From Streptomyces sp. CB01635 (GTDB taxonomy: Bacteria > Actinomycetota > Actinomycetes > Streptomycetales > Streptomycetaceae), in the NCBI RefSeq assembly GCF_002803065.1, contig NZ_NNBL01000009.1, forward strand, positions 185,526 through 249,525: a stretch of 64,000 nt of DNA. The letters are read 5' to 3'. The translations under genes were made by a program, and so were the position numbers. Under the pieces are notes generated by a model. It was not told where the DNA came from. It searched no databases and worked only from the letters and a program-made list of their open reading frames with translations. Below, one piece after another: positions 52,593-61,364 of the stretch. Numbering within the stretch: position 1 is the first letter of the stretch; each line of letters opens with the position of its first letter.

Positions 52593-53129
52593 TCACAGCA
52601 CTGTCAGGGCGTCGCCGTTGATGTGCACCCCTGTTCCGTCGAGCACGATGCTGGCGCGCCCGGGACCGCACGAGATCTCGATGGACATCTCGTTCATCTT
52701 GATGAACGGCCCGCCGACGCCATGGAGCTGCAGGGTGATGGCACTGCCACCGGCCGGCCCGCTCTGGTCACTGATGACCAGAGCGTTCTGGGAGGGGGTG
52801 GCGAGCACGATCTGCGGGACCCCCGGCGGGGTGGACTTCGCCGCAGGCGGCACATCGCCCGCGCCGCCTCGCCAGAAGCCGGTCCATACCGCCCTGTTGG
52901 GGTCGCCGTCGAGGAACTGCAGCCATACCCCGGAGTTCTGCAGCGGCACGACGTACATGCCGCTGGCCGTCCCCGCCATGGGAGACAGCGGCGAAGCCCA
53001 GATGCACGGGTCGTCCCCGAGAACATCCGGTACCCGAACCAGCAGCCGACCCATGTCGCTGGTGTCCACGTTGGACACCACCACGCCCTGATACAGGCCG
53101 TGCCATTTCTTCACGGACTGAGCCGTCAT
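52593..53129 (-). CDS. Spike protein, phage baseplate assembly V / gp5 OB-fold type
   Basis: A 178-residue protein. KKWHGLYQGVVVSNVDTSDM, GRLLVRVPDVLGD and YVVPLQNSGVWLQFLDGDPN form the gp5-type OB-fold. The beta-helical needle is short (ITLQLHGVGGPFIKMNEMSI). In most eCIS, as in VgrG, hub and spike are one chain; here the spike is separate from the hub. Overlap with the hub gene is ATGA (53126-53129). Confidence 0.88.
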   Translation of the reverse strand: MTAQSVKKWHGLYQGVVVSNVDTSDMGRLLVRVPDVLGDDPCIWASPLSPMAGTASGMYVVPLQNSGVWLQFLDGDPNRAVWTGFWRGGAGDVPPAAKSTPPGVPQIVLATPSQNALVISDQSGPAGGSAITLQLHGVGGPFIKMNEMSIEISCGPGRASIVLDGTGVHINGDALTVL

Positions 53130-54247
53130 GGGACCACCACCGGCATGTTGGAGACGAGAGCGTCTCGGGTGAGGGTGAAGCTCTGCTTGTACGCACCGCG
53201 GGCGATGTCGTGGGTGACACTGCGCACGTAGTAGAGGCCGTCGTAGGTCAGGCCCGCGCCGCGTACCCCCACCAGGTTGCGGGCACTGAGCACGTGTCCG
53301 TAGCGCAGGACGTCGAGTTTGCCCTGACCGGTGACGGCGTCGGCGGACTGGGCTCTGCGGCTCAGTCCCCACAGCAGGGTCTCTGCGAGTGACCGGCCGG
53401 TCTGTCCGGTCAGTGGTTCCTCGCGCAGAGCCGGGGCCGGCCGCAGGGCAAGGGGCGGGTGGAGCAGGCTGACGTCGGGTACCGGCACGGTCTGTTGGGT
53501 CTTGGCGATGGGTTCGACGAACCGAGCCGTGTACTGGGTGTGCGACAGTCCGTCGAAGCTGAAGCTCAGCGATTCGACGTTGTCCGCCGTCCCGGAGTCG
53601 ACCGTGAGCGCCGGCTGGGGCAGACCTGCGCGGACCTCCGGGCCCCAATAGGCGATGCTCACTCCCGGGGCGGGGCCGGGTTCGATGAAGAACACGTAGC
53701 CGACCTCGTCGGCCAGCGCGCGGAGATAGGCCAGGTCGGTGGCGGACTGGACCGGGACCTCGACGGCCGGGTTCGGAAGGCTGCTGATTGCCGGCGGGAC
53801 AGCCAGCGGGACGATTCCGTACTGTGCGTATCCGGCGCACACCAGCATCACGCGCAGATGATGCGGCAGCCCCGGGTAGCAGCGTTCGACGTGCCGGAGG
53901 TCCATGAGCAGCGACAGGTCCTCACCGGTCAATGTGAGGGTCGAGCTGCCCGGGGCCTTACCGGGGTTTATCTCCTGACGGGTGATCACTCCGTCCATGA
54001 GGACATGTGGCACTCCGGCGACCACGGCCACCACGACCACCCGGGTCTTGGGGTCCAGTAGCCCCGTGGGCAGCATCACCTCGGTCAGGGGCGACCGCTT
54101 GCTCACGGCGAAGGCCAGCTGGAAACCACTCGCCGAACCACTGGACGAGGTGACCTGCACGGACTGCAGGGCATCGACGAGAACGGCGGGAGCGGGCACC
54201 GGCACCACTTTGCCCATGAGGAGCATGAGTTGGAGGCTGCGCGTCAT
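53126..54247 (-). CDS. Hub protein, gp27-like (VgrG N-terminal type)
   Basis: A 373-residue protein lacking the OB-fold. It has VPVQSATDLAYLRALADEVG followed by YVFFIEPGPAPGVSIAYWG, the trimeric hub signature of gp27/VgrG N-termini. The C-terminus (VRSVTHDIARGAYKQSFTLT) is also typical. It would form the ring to which tube and spike attach. It overlaps the LysM gene at 54244-54247 and the spike gene at 53126-53129. Confidence 0.88.
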   Translation of the reverse strand: MTRSLQLMLLMGKVVPVPAPAVLVDALQSVQVTSSSGSASGFQLAFAVSKRSPLTEVMLPTGLLDPKTRVVVVAVVAGVPHVLMDGVITRQEINPGKAPGSSTLTLTGEDLSLLMDLRHVERCYPGLPHHLRVMLVCAGYAQYGIVPLAVPPAISSLPNPAVEVPVQSATDLAYLRALADEVGYVFFIEPGPAPGVSIAYWGPEVRAGLPQPALTVDSGTADNVESLSFSFDGLSHTQYTARFVEPIAKTQQTVPVPDVSLLHPPLALRPAPALREEPLTGQTGRSLAETLLWGLSRRAQSADAVTGQGKLDVLRYGHVLSARNLVGVRGAGLTYDGLYYVRSVTHDIARGAYKQSFTLTRDALVSNMPVVVP

Positions 54248-54576
54248 GACGTTGCCGGGGTCGTCGCCATGGTCAGGCTCCCGGGCACACCTGCAAGAAG
54301 AGCGATCCGCAGTCGACGACCGGGCACCGCCGTGAGGTCTTCGGGCCTCATCGCCCCGTTGGCATCAGCGATCCTCCACGCCTGCTCCGGGTCGCCGTAC
54401 TGTCTGGCCGCGATCCGGTCCAGTCGGTCGCCGGGTGCGACGACCTGCACGCCGACGGACGTGAGATCCCCAGGCTGCGGCAGGAAGCGACGCCGTACGT
54501 ACGTGACGGTCCGTCCGTCAGGTGTCGTCAGGGTCGTTGTGGCGATGCCGTGATACCGGCTGGTGGGGTCGAACAT
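54244..54576 (-). CDS. LysM-type baseplate protein (gp53/Afp7-like)
   Basis: A 110-residue protein. VVAPGDRLDRIAARQYGDPE followed by QAWRIADANGAMRPEDL is a LysM motif (D-T/R-L-x-x-I-A-x-x-x-Y-G-D). In contractile systems such small LysM proteins sit between hub and wedge. Its start lies 29 bp after the stop of the CIS tube-initiator-like gene. Confidence 0.88.
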   Translation of the reverse strand: MFDPTSRYHGIATTTLTTPDGRTVTYVRRRFLPQPGDLTSVGVQVVAPGDRLDRIAARQYGDPEQAWRIADANGAMRPEDLTAVPGRRLRIALLAGVPGSLTMATTPATS

Positions 54577-54605
54577 TCCTGCCTCTCGAGGTCGTCCCGT
54601 CGCAC

Positions 54606-55352
54606 TCAGATCCCGGTGTAGCCGACCGCTCCCGGGCCGTATCCGATCAGTGCCGCGAACCGCTCCTTGCTCTGCTGGTAACGGATGTAGAGGGCGCCCG
54701 CCTTGTGGGAGAAGCCGACGTCGTCGACGGTGAGGACGCGGACGGACATACCGACCTTGGCTCTGATGGGATTCAGTTCTCCGTCGTAGGCCTCTTCCGT
54801 GATGGTGAAGTCCGTGATGCGCACGGGAAGGACCCGGCGCCGACCGAGCACCAGCACCATCAGGGGAGCTTCCACCGGGGCGATCTGGAGCATTCCCTGG
54901 GACGCCATGTCATTCTCATGCGCCAGCTGCGCGCTGCTCGGACAGACCGCCGTCTCCAACGCGGACAATGCCCCGAACAGCCCAGCACTTGCCGTGGGCG
55001 CAGCACCGGTCACCAGCTGCAGCTGATCTGCCGCATCGAACTCCGCGTCGATCTTGAACGTTTCATGCGGCGGTCCCTTCAGCCGCAACGCTTCCAGACG
55101 GTCCCCTGCCTCGCCCCCGATGCCCTGCGGCTGGAGCGTGCGTGTGAGCGTGTCGGGGTTGTACTGAAACGGCGCCACTCGCAGGACACGCCCCTGCTCT
55201 GGGTCGAGAAAGACAAAGCCTCCGCGGGGCGGGGTGGGGGTGCTCACGAGGGACAACCTGCTCTCCGGTGTCGTGCTGGTATCGGGTGCAGCGTGGAACA
55301 GGAGCCCGGTTTTACCGACCGTCCGCGACAGCTGTATTCGGCGCGGCTTCAT
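54606..55352 (-). CDS. CIS tube-initiator-like (CIS_tube) protein
   Basis: A 248-residue protein from ATG 55352; it overlaps the upstream 120-residue gene by 41 nt, so a later start cannot be excluded. RVAPFQYNPDTLTRTLQPQG is the FQxNPxTLxR motif of this family, and LGRRRVLPVRITDFTITEEA with RAKVGMSVRVLT follows. These proteins link tube to hub, as in Afp7/Pvc7. The N-terminal 60 residues appear extra and poorly structured. Confidence 0.85.
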   Translation of the reverse strand: MKPRRIQLSRTVGKTGLLFHAAPDTSTTPESRLSLVSTPTPPRGGFVFLDPEQGRVLRVAPFQYNPDTLTRTLQPQGIGGEAGDRLEALRLKGPPHETFKIDAEFDAADQLQLVTGAAPTASAGLFGALSALETAVCPSSAQLAHENDMASQGMLQIAPVEAPLMVLVLGRRRVLPVRITDFTITEEAYDGELNPIRAKVGMSVRVLTVDDVGFSHKAGALYIRYQQSKERFAALIGYGPGAVGYTGI

Positions 55353-55674
55353 GGGGACGGCTCTGGTCTGAGGTCGGCGAGGCAGGCTGATCGTTCGCTC
55401 GGACAGCTCGTTCCTTCATCCCGTTCCCCCCTAGCGGCAACCGCAGGCTGCTGTGGACCGCGCGGGCGATATGGCGTCCGAAGGCGGCCGAATCCGCTGC
55501 GGCGGCAATCGTTGGCGGGGTGGCGCGGTGTAGCTGCTGGTCCTGGCGGGGGGCGACCGGGTCGCGGGACAGCAGGTCACCGAGCTCGGATTCCAGGGCC
55601 GTACGAAGAGCAGCAGGGTCGCCGGGAGCGATGCCGTCGAAGACCAGTCGTCCGATGTGCAGCTCGATTCTCAT
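55312..55674 (-). CDS. Small eCIS-operon protein of unknown function
   Basis: A 120-residue protein from ATG 55674, which overlaps the ATPase stop by ATGA. It starts MRIELHIGRLVFDGIAPGDP, closely like the end of the 393-residue Pro-rich protein (VRITIDRLEVRA). It is a short beta-hairpin-helix unit found in eCIS operons, followed by a disordered tail with HRATPPTIAAAADSAAFGRH. Function is unknown. Confidence 0.8.
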   Translation of the reverse strand: MRIELHIGRLVFDGIAPGDPAALRTALESELGDLLSRDPVAPRQDQQLHRATPPTIAAAADSAAFGRHIARAVHSSLRLPLGGNGMKERAVRANDQPASPTSDQSRPHEAAPNTAVADGR

Positions 55675-57737
55675 GATGTCACCCCCGTCGAGCCGTCCCA
55701 GACGAAGTCGCCTTCGGACAGTGGCATTTCCACCTTGCGCAGTTCCGTCCGGGCGGCCGTCAGGACCGCCGCCATCCCGATCGTCGTTCCCTCCGCGGCG
55801 GCGGCGAAGGCGGCGTTGAGCGCGATGTTGCGGATCATTCCGCCGCTCAGCGGCAGCCCGGCGAGGTGGTCCAGGTCGAGGGCGTCGACGGGGGCTGATC
55901 CCGGGAAGACCCGTGCCCACATCTCGCGGCGTTGCGTGGTGTCGGGGAAGGCGAAGGGGACGATGAACCGCAGCCGTCGCAGGAAAGCGGTGTCCAGGGA
56001 CCGGCGCAAGTTCGTGGCGAGGATCGCCAGGCCCTGGTACGCCTCCATTCGCTGCAGCAGATAGCTGACCTCGATGTTGGCGTACCGGTCGTGGGAGTCC
56101 TTGACCTGGCTGCGCTTGCCGAACAGCGCGTCCGCCTCGTCGAAGAAGAGGATGGCACCGCCTGGCTCGGCGGCGTCGAACAGCCGGCGCAGGTTCTTCT
56201 CCGTCTCGCCGATGTACTTGCTCACGGCCGCCGAGAGATCGACGCGATACAGGTCGAGGCTCAGATGCCCGGCCAGGACCTCGGCGGCCATCGTCTTGCC
56301 GGTACCGCTCGGACCGGTGAACAGGGCGCTGATGCCCAGTCCCCGGTTGTGCGTCTCCGCGAATCCCCAGTTCTGATAGACCGTGCAGCGCTGCGCCACC
56401 TGATCGCCGATCTGCCGCAGCAGGGCGGCCTCCTGGGCGGGCAGCACGATGTCGTCCCAGGTGGCCTTCGGCTCCAGACGCTGGGCCAGGGCGCCCAGGC
56501 GCGGCCGGGTGCGGGCCAGACACGTGCGCCAGGCGATGTCGGGGTCGCTGCCCGACGCCGTCGCGATCTCCTGGATCGCGGACAGGCCCAGCGCGAACTG
56601 GCCGGCCAGCCGGTCCGCGTCCTTCGGCGGGAACGCTGTCCTCCAGATGGAGGCACGTTCAGCGACCGGAGGCGGTGCGATGTCCACCCCGGACGTCGGA
56701 GCCGGTACGTCGGGCCGCAACTCCCGGGTCGCGACGAAGCACGGGCCGCCGCTCCGCTGCAGGAAGCGCCCGACCAACCGGTCGCCTGCGCCGTCTGCCC
56801 CGCCTACGAGCTCGGTGTCGTCCGCATCGAGGTAGAGGGCGAACGGGAGCAGCAGGGCCTCCCGCTGCCAGAGCCTCGCGATGCTCTCGAGTTCCGCCGT
56901 CGGCTCGGGAAGCAGCCCCGCCGGCAGCCTGTACAGCAGCAGACCCAGCTGGGCGGCGGACTGCGCGGCCACCGACTGTTTGCTCTCCCGGTCGGCGCCG
57001 AGAAGCTGGATGACAGGCAGCCGACCCCCGGCCCAGGAGGGTGTGTGCCGCCAGCACTCCGTGATCTCCTCCTCTGCGGAGTGGTGGGACGGCGCAAGAT
57101 CGGTTGGCGCGGCGTGCGACTCCACGGCTGTCAGGAAGGGTTCGAGGCGGTCGTCGAGGTAGTCCAGTCCCTTGACGTGGTTCACGATCCGCTCGTCGGC
57201 GCGCAGCGGGCTGGTCACCAGGGGCTGTTCGGCCGTCCGGTTGATCTCCACGAGCTGCCAGAAGCGCAGCCCGCGGTACGGCGACATGACGTCCCAGGCG
57301 GGGTCCGGGAAGAGGGACAGGGCCAGGGCGAAGGTCGGACCGGACGCCAGGGGGCGGCCCTGGGCCTGGGCGCACAGGTCAGCGACCGAGGGGTCCAGCT
57401 CCTGGGCGACGCAGAGCAGCAGCGTGTGCAGTTCGAAGGAGGAGAGCCCGAGAAGACCGCCGAGACTGATCAGGGCGGGGGGAGGCTGGGCCTCCGCCGC
57501 GTGTTCCATGTCCTTCTCAGCAGCCTTGAGTTCTTCCTCGGTGACGGTCGTGACGGGGGGCCCGGATCGCGTCTCGATGTGCGCGCGGAGCGCCAGCCGT
57601 AGCCATTCGAGCGCGGCCGACAGAAACCGGCTGTTGTCCGCCTGCCAGCTGTCCTCGCGGTCCTGCGTCGACTTGGAGTTCGGTGCCCACAGGGGACCGG
57701 CCGGGGTCTCGGGCCCGGAGGCGGAAGCGGTCGTCAT
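55671..57737 (-). CDS. AAA+ ATPase of the eCIS (Afp15/Pvc15 type)
   Basis: A 688-residue protein. The Walker A is GPSGTGKTMAAEVLAG (about residues 475-490) and Walker B is GAILFFDEADALFGKRSQVK (about 528). The sensor/arginine finger region is ILATNLRRSLDTAFLRRLRF. A long N-terminal domain (residues 1-420) is ATPase-lineage but not conserved in motif. In eCIS this ATPase is needed for assembly or cargo loading. It overlaps the DUF4255 gene (57734-57737) and the next gene (55671-55674). Confidence 0.93.
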   Translation of the reverse strand: MTTASASGPETPAGPLWAPNSKSTQDREDSWQADNSRFLSAALEWLRLALRAHIETRSGPPVTTVTEEELKAAEKDMEHAAEAQPPPALISLGGLLGLSSFELHTLLLCVAQELDPSVADLCAQAQGRPLASGPTFALALSLFPDPAWDVMSPYRGLRFWQLVEINRTAEQPLVTSPLRADERIVNHVKGLDYLDDRLEPFLTAVESHAAPTDLAPSHHSAEEEITECWRHTPSWAGGRLPVIQLLGADRESKQSVAAQSAAQLGLLLYRLPAGLLPEPTAELESIARLWQREALLLPFALYLDADDTELVGGADGAGDRLVGRFLQRSGGPCFVATRELRPDVPAPTSGVDIAPPPVAERASIWRTAFPPKDADRLAGQFALGLSAIQEIATASGSDPDIAWRTCLARTRPRLGALAQRLEPKATWDDIVLPAQEAALLRQIGDQVAQRCTVYQNWGFAETHNRGLGISALFTGPSGTGKTMAAEVLAGHLSLDLYRVDLSAAVSKYIGETEKNLRRLFDAAEPGGAILFFDEADALFGKRSQVKDSHDRYANIEVSYLLQRMEAYQGLAILATNLRRSLDTAFLRRLRFIVPFAFPDTTQRREMWARVFPGSAPVDALDLDHLAGLPLSGGMIRNIALNAAFAAAAEGTTIGMAAVLTAARTELRKVEMPLSEGDFVWDGSTGVTS

Positions 57738-58927
57738 GTCACCACCACCGCTGTGTCGACCGCGAATTGCGGCTGCGCGGAGTTGGCATCCAGCAGAGGG
57801 CTGTCCACACCGTCGACCCGCAGTCGCAGCGCGTACCGACCGGGCCGCACGTCGGCCATCCGGAAGTGGAGCGTACGGGTGGCCTGATCGAACTGATCTG
57901 CTGGTACCGGCAATTCCCCGACAAGCAGTTCGACGCGCTGATCGGGGTGCACCGAGGATTGACACGTCACCGTGAGCAACGCTGTGCCTCGGGCATCACG
58001 CGCGACGGGCAACGGCAGGCTGCTCGTGATCCTCGGGGCGATGCTCACCGGCAGGGCCTTGGTGATCTGTTCCCTTCCGTCAGCCGCCGTGAGTACCAGC
58101 GTCGCCGACCAGGTGCCGGCGGCGAGATCGTCGGGGAGGTGGGCACGGACCTCGGTGCCGCCGACGTTCCGGACGTCCTGGACAAGGCGATTGCCGTGCA
58201 AGGGGTGAGTGAGGCGGAGCGACGGGACACCGGAGTCCAGTTGGTTCCCTGTGAGGACCAGGTCGTCCCCGGGCAGCATGACCGGCACGGTGATCGCCTC
58301 CAGGGCCGGCCAACGGTCGGCGGCGCTGGCTGCGGCCTCAAGACCTCTGCCGTCCTCGCCACGGCGTACGACCGGCAGGGGGGCCCGCCCCTGCAGCGTG
58401 CTGTCGATCAGCACTACGCGAGCCTCGTAGGCGACCGAAGTGCGGTACTGGCTCTGGAACGCGGTCCACAGCTTGGAGTTGTCTTCGACGCCGAGAGGGA
58501 CGTGAGTGATTCTCACCCGCTCACTCTGCTGGTGGAGGTTGCTGAAGAGAGCGGCGGACTTGAGGTCGGCCGGACTGAGTTCGGGGTGGTCGTGCAAGGC
58601 CGACATCGCGACGCCGAGGATGCGGTCGGCGGCCGAAGCCCCCGCGTCCCCGCTCGCGTACGGGGTGACCAGGTAGTGCAGGACCAGAGGGAGCATGGGG
58701 TGGCGGGTCTCACCGGGGCGCATGCCGTCAGGGTCGGCGTTGAGCCACCCACCGTCGATCGATGTCCGGTAGAGAAAGATGTTGAGCCCGGCGGAGGGAC
58801 GCTCCACGAACGCCTCGTCAGGGGGAAGAGCGGTCACCATGATTCCGGGCACCATGCGGCCCACCGCGCCCTGCAGGATGGCGCGGAGCGTCTCCGTCAC
58901 GGCGGCTACCGCGAAGGCGTCGCTCAC
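57734..58927 (-). CDS. DUF4255 protein (tail-terminator/cap, Afp16/Pvc16 type) with C-terminal Ig-like extension
   Basis: A 397-residue protein from GTG 58927. Residues 8-190 match DUF4255: ALPPDEAFVERPSAGLNIFL and LPLVLHYLVTPYAS, typical of the Pvc16 cap that stops sheath and tube polymerisation. The C-terminal 200 residues (LPDDLAAGTWSATLVLTAAD; RTLHFRMADVRPGRYALRLR) look like one or two Ig-like beta domains, which not all Pvc16 proteins carry. It overlaps both neighbours by 4 nt. Confidence 0.88.
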   Translation of the reverse strand: MSDAFAVAAVTETLRAILQGAVGRMVPGIMVTALPPDEAFVERPSAGLNIFLYRTSIDGGWLNADPDGMRPGETRHPMLPLVLHYLVTPYASGDAGASAADRILGVAMSALHDHPELSPADLKSAALFSNLHQQSERVRITHVPLGVEDNSKLWTAFQSQYRTSVAYEARVVLIDSTLQGRAPLPVVRRGEDGRGLEAAASAADRWPALEAITVPVMLPGDDLVLTGNQLDSGVPSLRLTHPLHGNRLVQDVRNVGGTEVRAHLPDDLAAGTWSATLVLTAADGREQITKALPVSIAPRITSSLPLPVARDARGTALLTVTCQSSVHPDQRVELLVGELPVPADQFDQATRTLHFRMADVRPGRYALRLRVDGVDSPLLDANSAQPQFAVDTAVVVT

Positions 58928-60105
58928 GACCGCCCCCGCAGGTACTCATCGAGACTGAGCTGTGGCCGCCGGGGAGACGAGCGGGGTGCGGCAGCGGGTG
59001 GTGGGGTGGCTCGGACCTCGAGCCGGTCGATGGTGATGCGTACGACCGGTTCGGCGGCCTTGGCTGTGCCAGGCGCCCGCCCCTCCCTGGGCGGTGCCGT
59101 GGCGGCAAGGGGAGTGACCGCGGGCCGTACAGAGTGGGAGGTGTGGGCACGGTCGCCTGATGGGCCAGGCTGGGCTGCCGGAGCGAAAGGCATACCGCTG
59201 CGTACAGGGAGGTCGGCTTCGGGCGCCTCTGTGGCAGGTGGTGAAACTCGCTCATCGCCGGGCGCAGGTCCGTCGCTCTGGGCGGAGGCCGCTGCTTGTT
59301 GTGTATGGGCCACCCGCGCCTCGGCCCGCACGACGAAGTGAGAGCCGTCTCCGCCCTGCAGGCCGTCTACGGACGCCCGTTTCGGCGTCGGTGACGAGCG
59401 GTTCTTTGGCTCTGCGACGACCTTGCGGTCCCCAGTGTCGGCCGCACCTGGCGTGGTGGCCGCTCCCGGAGGGACGGTCGGTCTGGTGGGCGTGCCCGAC
59501 GCAAGGGAGGTCGTCGGTCTCGTGGGGATGCCCGGCGCAAGGGTGGCGGACGGCCCGGGTGGGGCATCCGAGCCCGGCTCGATCGATGCTGCCGGCGCGA
59601 GGGGGAATCGTGGGCGGGGCCTGGCTCCGGGTCCCGGGTTGTTGTCCGGCGTCAGTCCGGTGTCGGGCTGTGGGGCCGGTCCGCGCCGCGGGGCGATGTC
59701 GGCCCAAGGGGGGTCGGTGTGCATGCCAGGGCCCGGGAGGGACTCGCTCATGTCTGTTGTCCTGGGCGCTGCCCGGGGCAGCAGTCGGCCAGGGGTCGCA
59801 CCGGCTGCTGTCGCCGTCCGTGGTCCCTGCTCTGCTTCTGGAGCCGTCCTCGGTTCAGGCTCCTGATCCGGCAGTGATTCCGTCGCAGGTTCGTGCCGGA
59901 GGTGTGGCGCTGGTCCCGGCGCCGACAGCGTGGAGGCACGTGGTTCCTGGACGGCAGGCGCCGGGGGGCGCTGTTCCACAAACGCAGGAGGAACGGGATC
60001 GCCGTCCGTCTGCAGGCGTGGTGCCGCCGCGTCGAACACGTTCGGCAGCAGCGGCCGCAGCCTTGGTCCCGGCTCCCCCAGCAGCCGGCCGACGAAGTCG
60101 CTCAT
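58924..60105 (-). CDS. Pro/Ala-rich eCIS protein of unknown role
   Basis: A 393-residue protein starting MSDFVGRLLGEPGPRLRPLL. Most of it is low-complexity, with many PAP, PTRPT and PPG segments, and only the last 60 residues look ordered (VVRITIDRLEVRATPPPAAA; RPQLSLDEYLRGRS). The N-terminal 30 residues resemble an entry peptide. It sits where tape-measure or cargo-like genes are found in some eCIS and is overlapped by 4 nt on both sides. Candidates are linker, chaperone or length-determining protein. I cannot choose between them. Confidence 0.8.
   Translation of the reverse strand: MSDFVGRLLGEPGPRLRPLLPNVFDAAAPRLQTDGDPVPPAFVEQRPPAPAVQEPRASTLSAPGPAPHLRHEPATESLPDQEPEPRTAPEAEQGPRTATAAGATPGRLLPRAAPRTTDMSESLPGPGMHTDPPWADIAPRRGPAPQPDTGLTPDNNPGPGARPRPRFPLAPAASIEPGSDAPPGPSATLAPGIPTRPTTSLASGTPTRPTVPPGAATTPGAADTGDRKVVAEPKNRSSPTPKRASVDGLQGGDGSHFVVRAEARVAHTQQAAASAQSDGPAPGDERVSPPATEAPEADLPVRSGMPFAPAAQPGPSGDRAHTSHSVRPAVTPLAATAPPREGRAPGTAKAAEPVVRITIDRLEVRATPPPAAAPRSSPRRPQLSLDEYLRGRS
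59478..59549. repeat. 36-bp direct repeat, two units, in the Pro-rich eCIS gene
   Basis: The units start TCGGTCTGGTGGGCGTGCCC (59478) and TCGGTCTCGTGGGGATGCCC (59514) and differ at a few bases. They encode two copies of a 12-residue unit ending PTRPT, showing recent in-frame expansion. Confidence 0.65.
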
Positions 60106-60824
60106 CCGGCCGTCGCCGCCAGGTAGAACCGGCGCCGGGCCGGGCTTACAGCGAGGACTTCGGACTCCGACCATCCGTACACACAGGCGAGCGTGTGCAC
60201 TTCATGGAGGAGGCGACGCGCATACCCCTCGACCTCCGCCCACAGATAGTCGGCGACGTCGAGCGCCGCAGTCCAGGCGTGGCGGCAGTACGGACAGGTG
60301 ATCGGGAGGACTGTGTCGGCGCCCGGATCGAGGTCAGCGAGGCGCTGCGCCACTGTTTCGAGGACCCCTTGCGGCAGGTCGTCAGTTGCGGGGGTCGTGT
60401 CGACCACACAGCGGTTGAGCAACGTACGCCGGGCTTCGGAGGAAGCGGGGTCGACAGCCAGCAGGTCTCGTCCGGTGAGTGCGCGGTACGTGACCTCGTA
60501 CCCCTCGGCCAGCAACGTGGCTGGATCACGCCTCGGGCCCGGAACGTTCCGTCGCCCCGGTGCTCGCAGTTCGTCCGTGGTGACCGAGACTTCGAGAGGC
60601 TCGTCGCAGTTCGGGCAATCGGCAGCGCAAGGCAAAGCCGCACCGAAGGATCCCTCGCGCAGGTCGAGCAGCAGCGCGTTCAGGTCGGCAAGGGTGAGAT
60701 CGGCGACTGCTTCGCCGGGCGCTGCCGCTGCCGCGGCGAGCAGGAGAGCGCGGGCAGGCGCTGCCTGCCCGTCTCCGGTCTCCCACACACTGAGCAATTG
60801 GACCTCGGTGAGTTCCGGCCTCAT
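60102..60824 (-). CDS. T4-type baseplate protein with two CxxC pairs
   Basis: A 240-residue protein. LLDLREGSFGAALPCAADCP and NCDEPLEVSVTTDEL carry CPNC; LPITCPYCRHAWTAALDVAD carries CPYC, so a zinc site is likely. The fold matches the T4 bacteriophage baseplate protein family found in phage-like operons. It ends by overlapping the Pro-rich gene (60102-60105) and begins 4 nt after the tube stop. It probably assists baseplate assembly. Confidence 0.85.
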   Translation of the reverse strand: MRPELTEVQLLSVWETGDGQAAPARALLLAAAAAAPGEAVADLTLADLNALLLDLREGSFGAALPCAADCPNCDEPLEVSVTTDELRAPGRRNVPGPRRDPATLLAEGYEVTYRALTGRDLLAVDPASSEARRTLLNRCVVDTTPATDDLPQGVLETVAQRLADLDPGADTVLPITCPYCRHAWTAALDVADYLWAEVEGYARRLLHEVHTLACVYGWSESEVLAVSPARRRFYLAATAG

Positions 60825-60828
60825 CGGG

Positions 60829-61353
60829 TCACCCCGAGGCCGTGTCACTGAACTGCGGCTGCTGCGGCGGGTTCGTGCGCTCCCGTACCCAACCGTGGTG
60901 CTCCAGCTTGATGTGCTCGAAGGCGACGCCGTTGGCGTTGGCATCGAGATCCGGCAGACCCTGGTACTCCGAGACCCAGCAGTCGTGGACGGAGTACGAG
61001 AGCACCTGCTGACCGGCCTCGTCGAACACGTCGATGATCAGGTCGCGGCGAAAGTCCTTGAGGGAGGTCTCCAGGCCCCCCGCCGAGTTCCGCAGGCTCC
61101 ACACTCGGTTGGCCCACTCCTCGAACGCCGTGTCGATGGTGCAGCCGCGCTCCAGCGTGATGGCCTCGTATTCGGTTCGGCCGGGAAGTTTGTGACTGCT
61201 CCCCGGATCGCCGCCGTCACGGTGCTTGATGACTTCGGTGGTCCGCTTCAGCCCGCTGACTTTGCTGATTCCCGCGATGTACTCGGTGGATCCGCTGAAC
61301 TTCACCCGGAACCGGAAGTTCTTGAAGGGGTCCCGGCGCGTGATTTCCGGCAT
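60829..61353 (-). CDS. Inner tube protein (T4 gp19-like)
   Basis: A 174-residue protein. FKNFRFRVKFSGSTEYIAGI followed by SKVSGLKRTTEVIKHRDGG is the tube signature; the middle (LERGCTIDTAFEEWANRVW) and C-terminus (GVAFEHIKLEHHGW) match gp19-type tube proteins. It stacks as hexamers to form the tube that is driven out on contraction. It lies 11 bp after the sheath stop. Only one tube gene is present in the window. Confidence 0.93.
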   Translation of the reverse strand: MPEITRRDPFKNFRFRVKFSGSTEYIAGISKVSGLKRTTEVIKHRDGGDPGSSHKLPGRTEYEAITLERGCTIDTAFEEWANRVWSLRNSAGGLETSLKDFRRDLIIDVFDEAGQQVLSYSVHDCWVSEYQGLPDLDANANGVAFEHIKLEHHGWVRERTNPPQQPQFSDTASG

Positions 61354-61364
61354 CAGCCGTCCTC

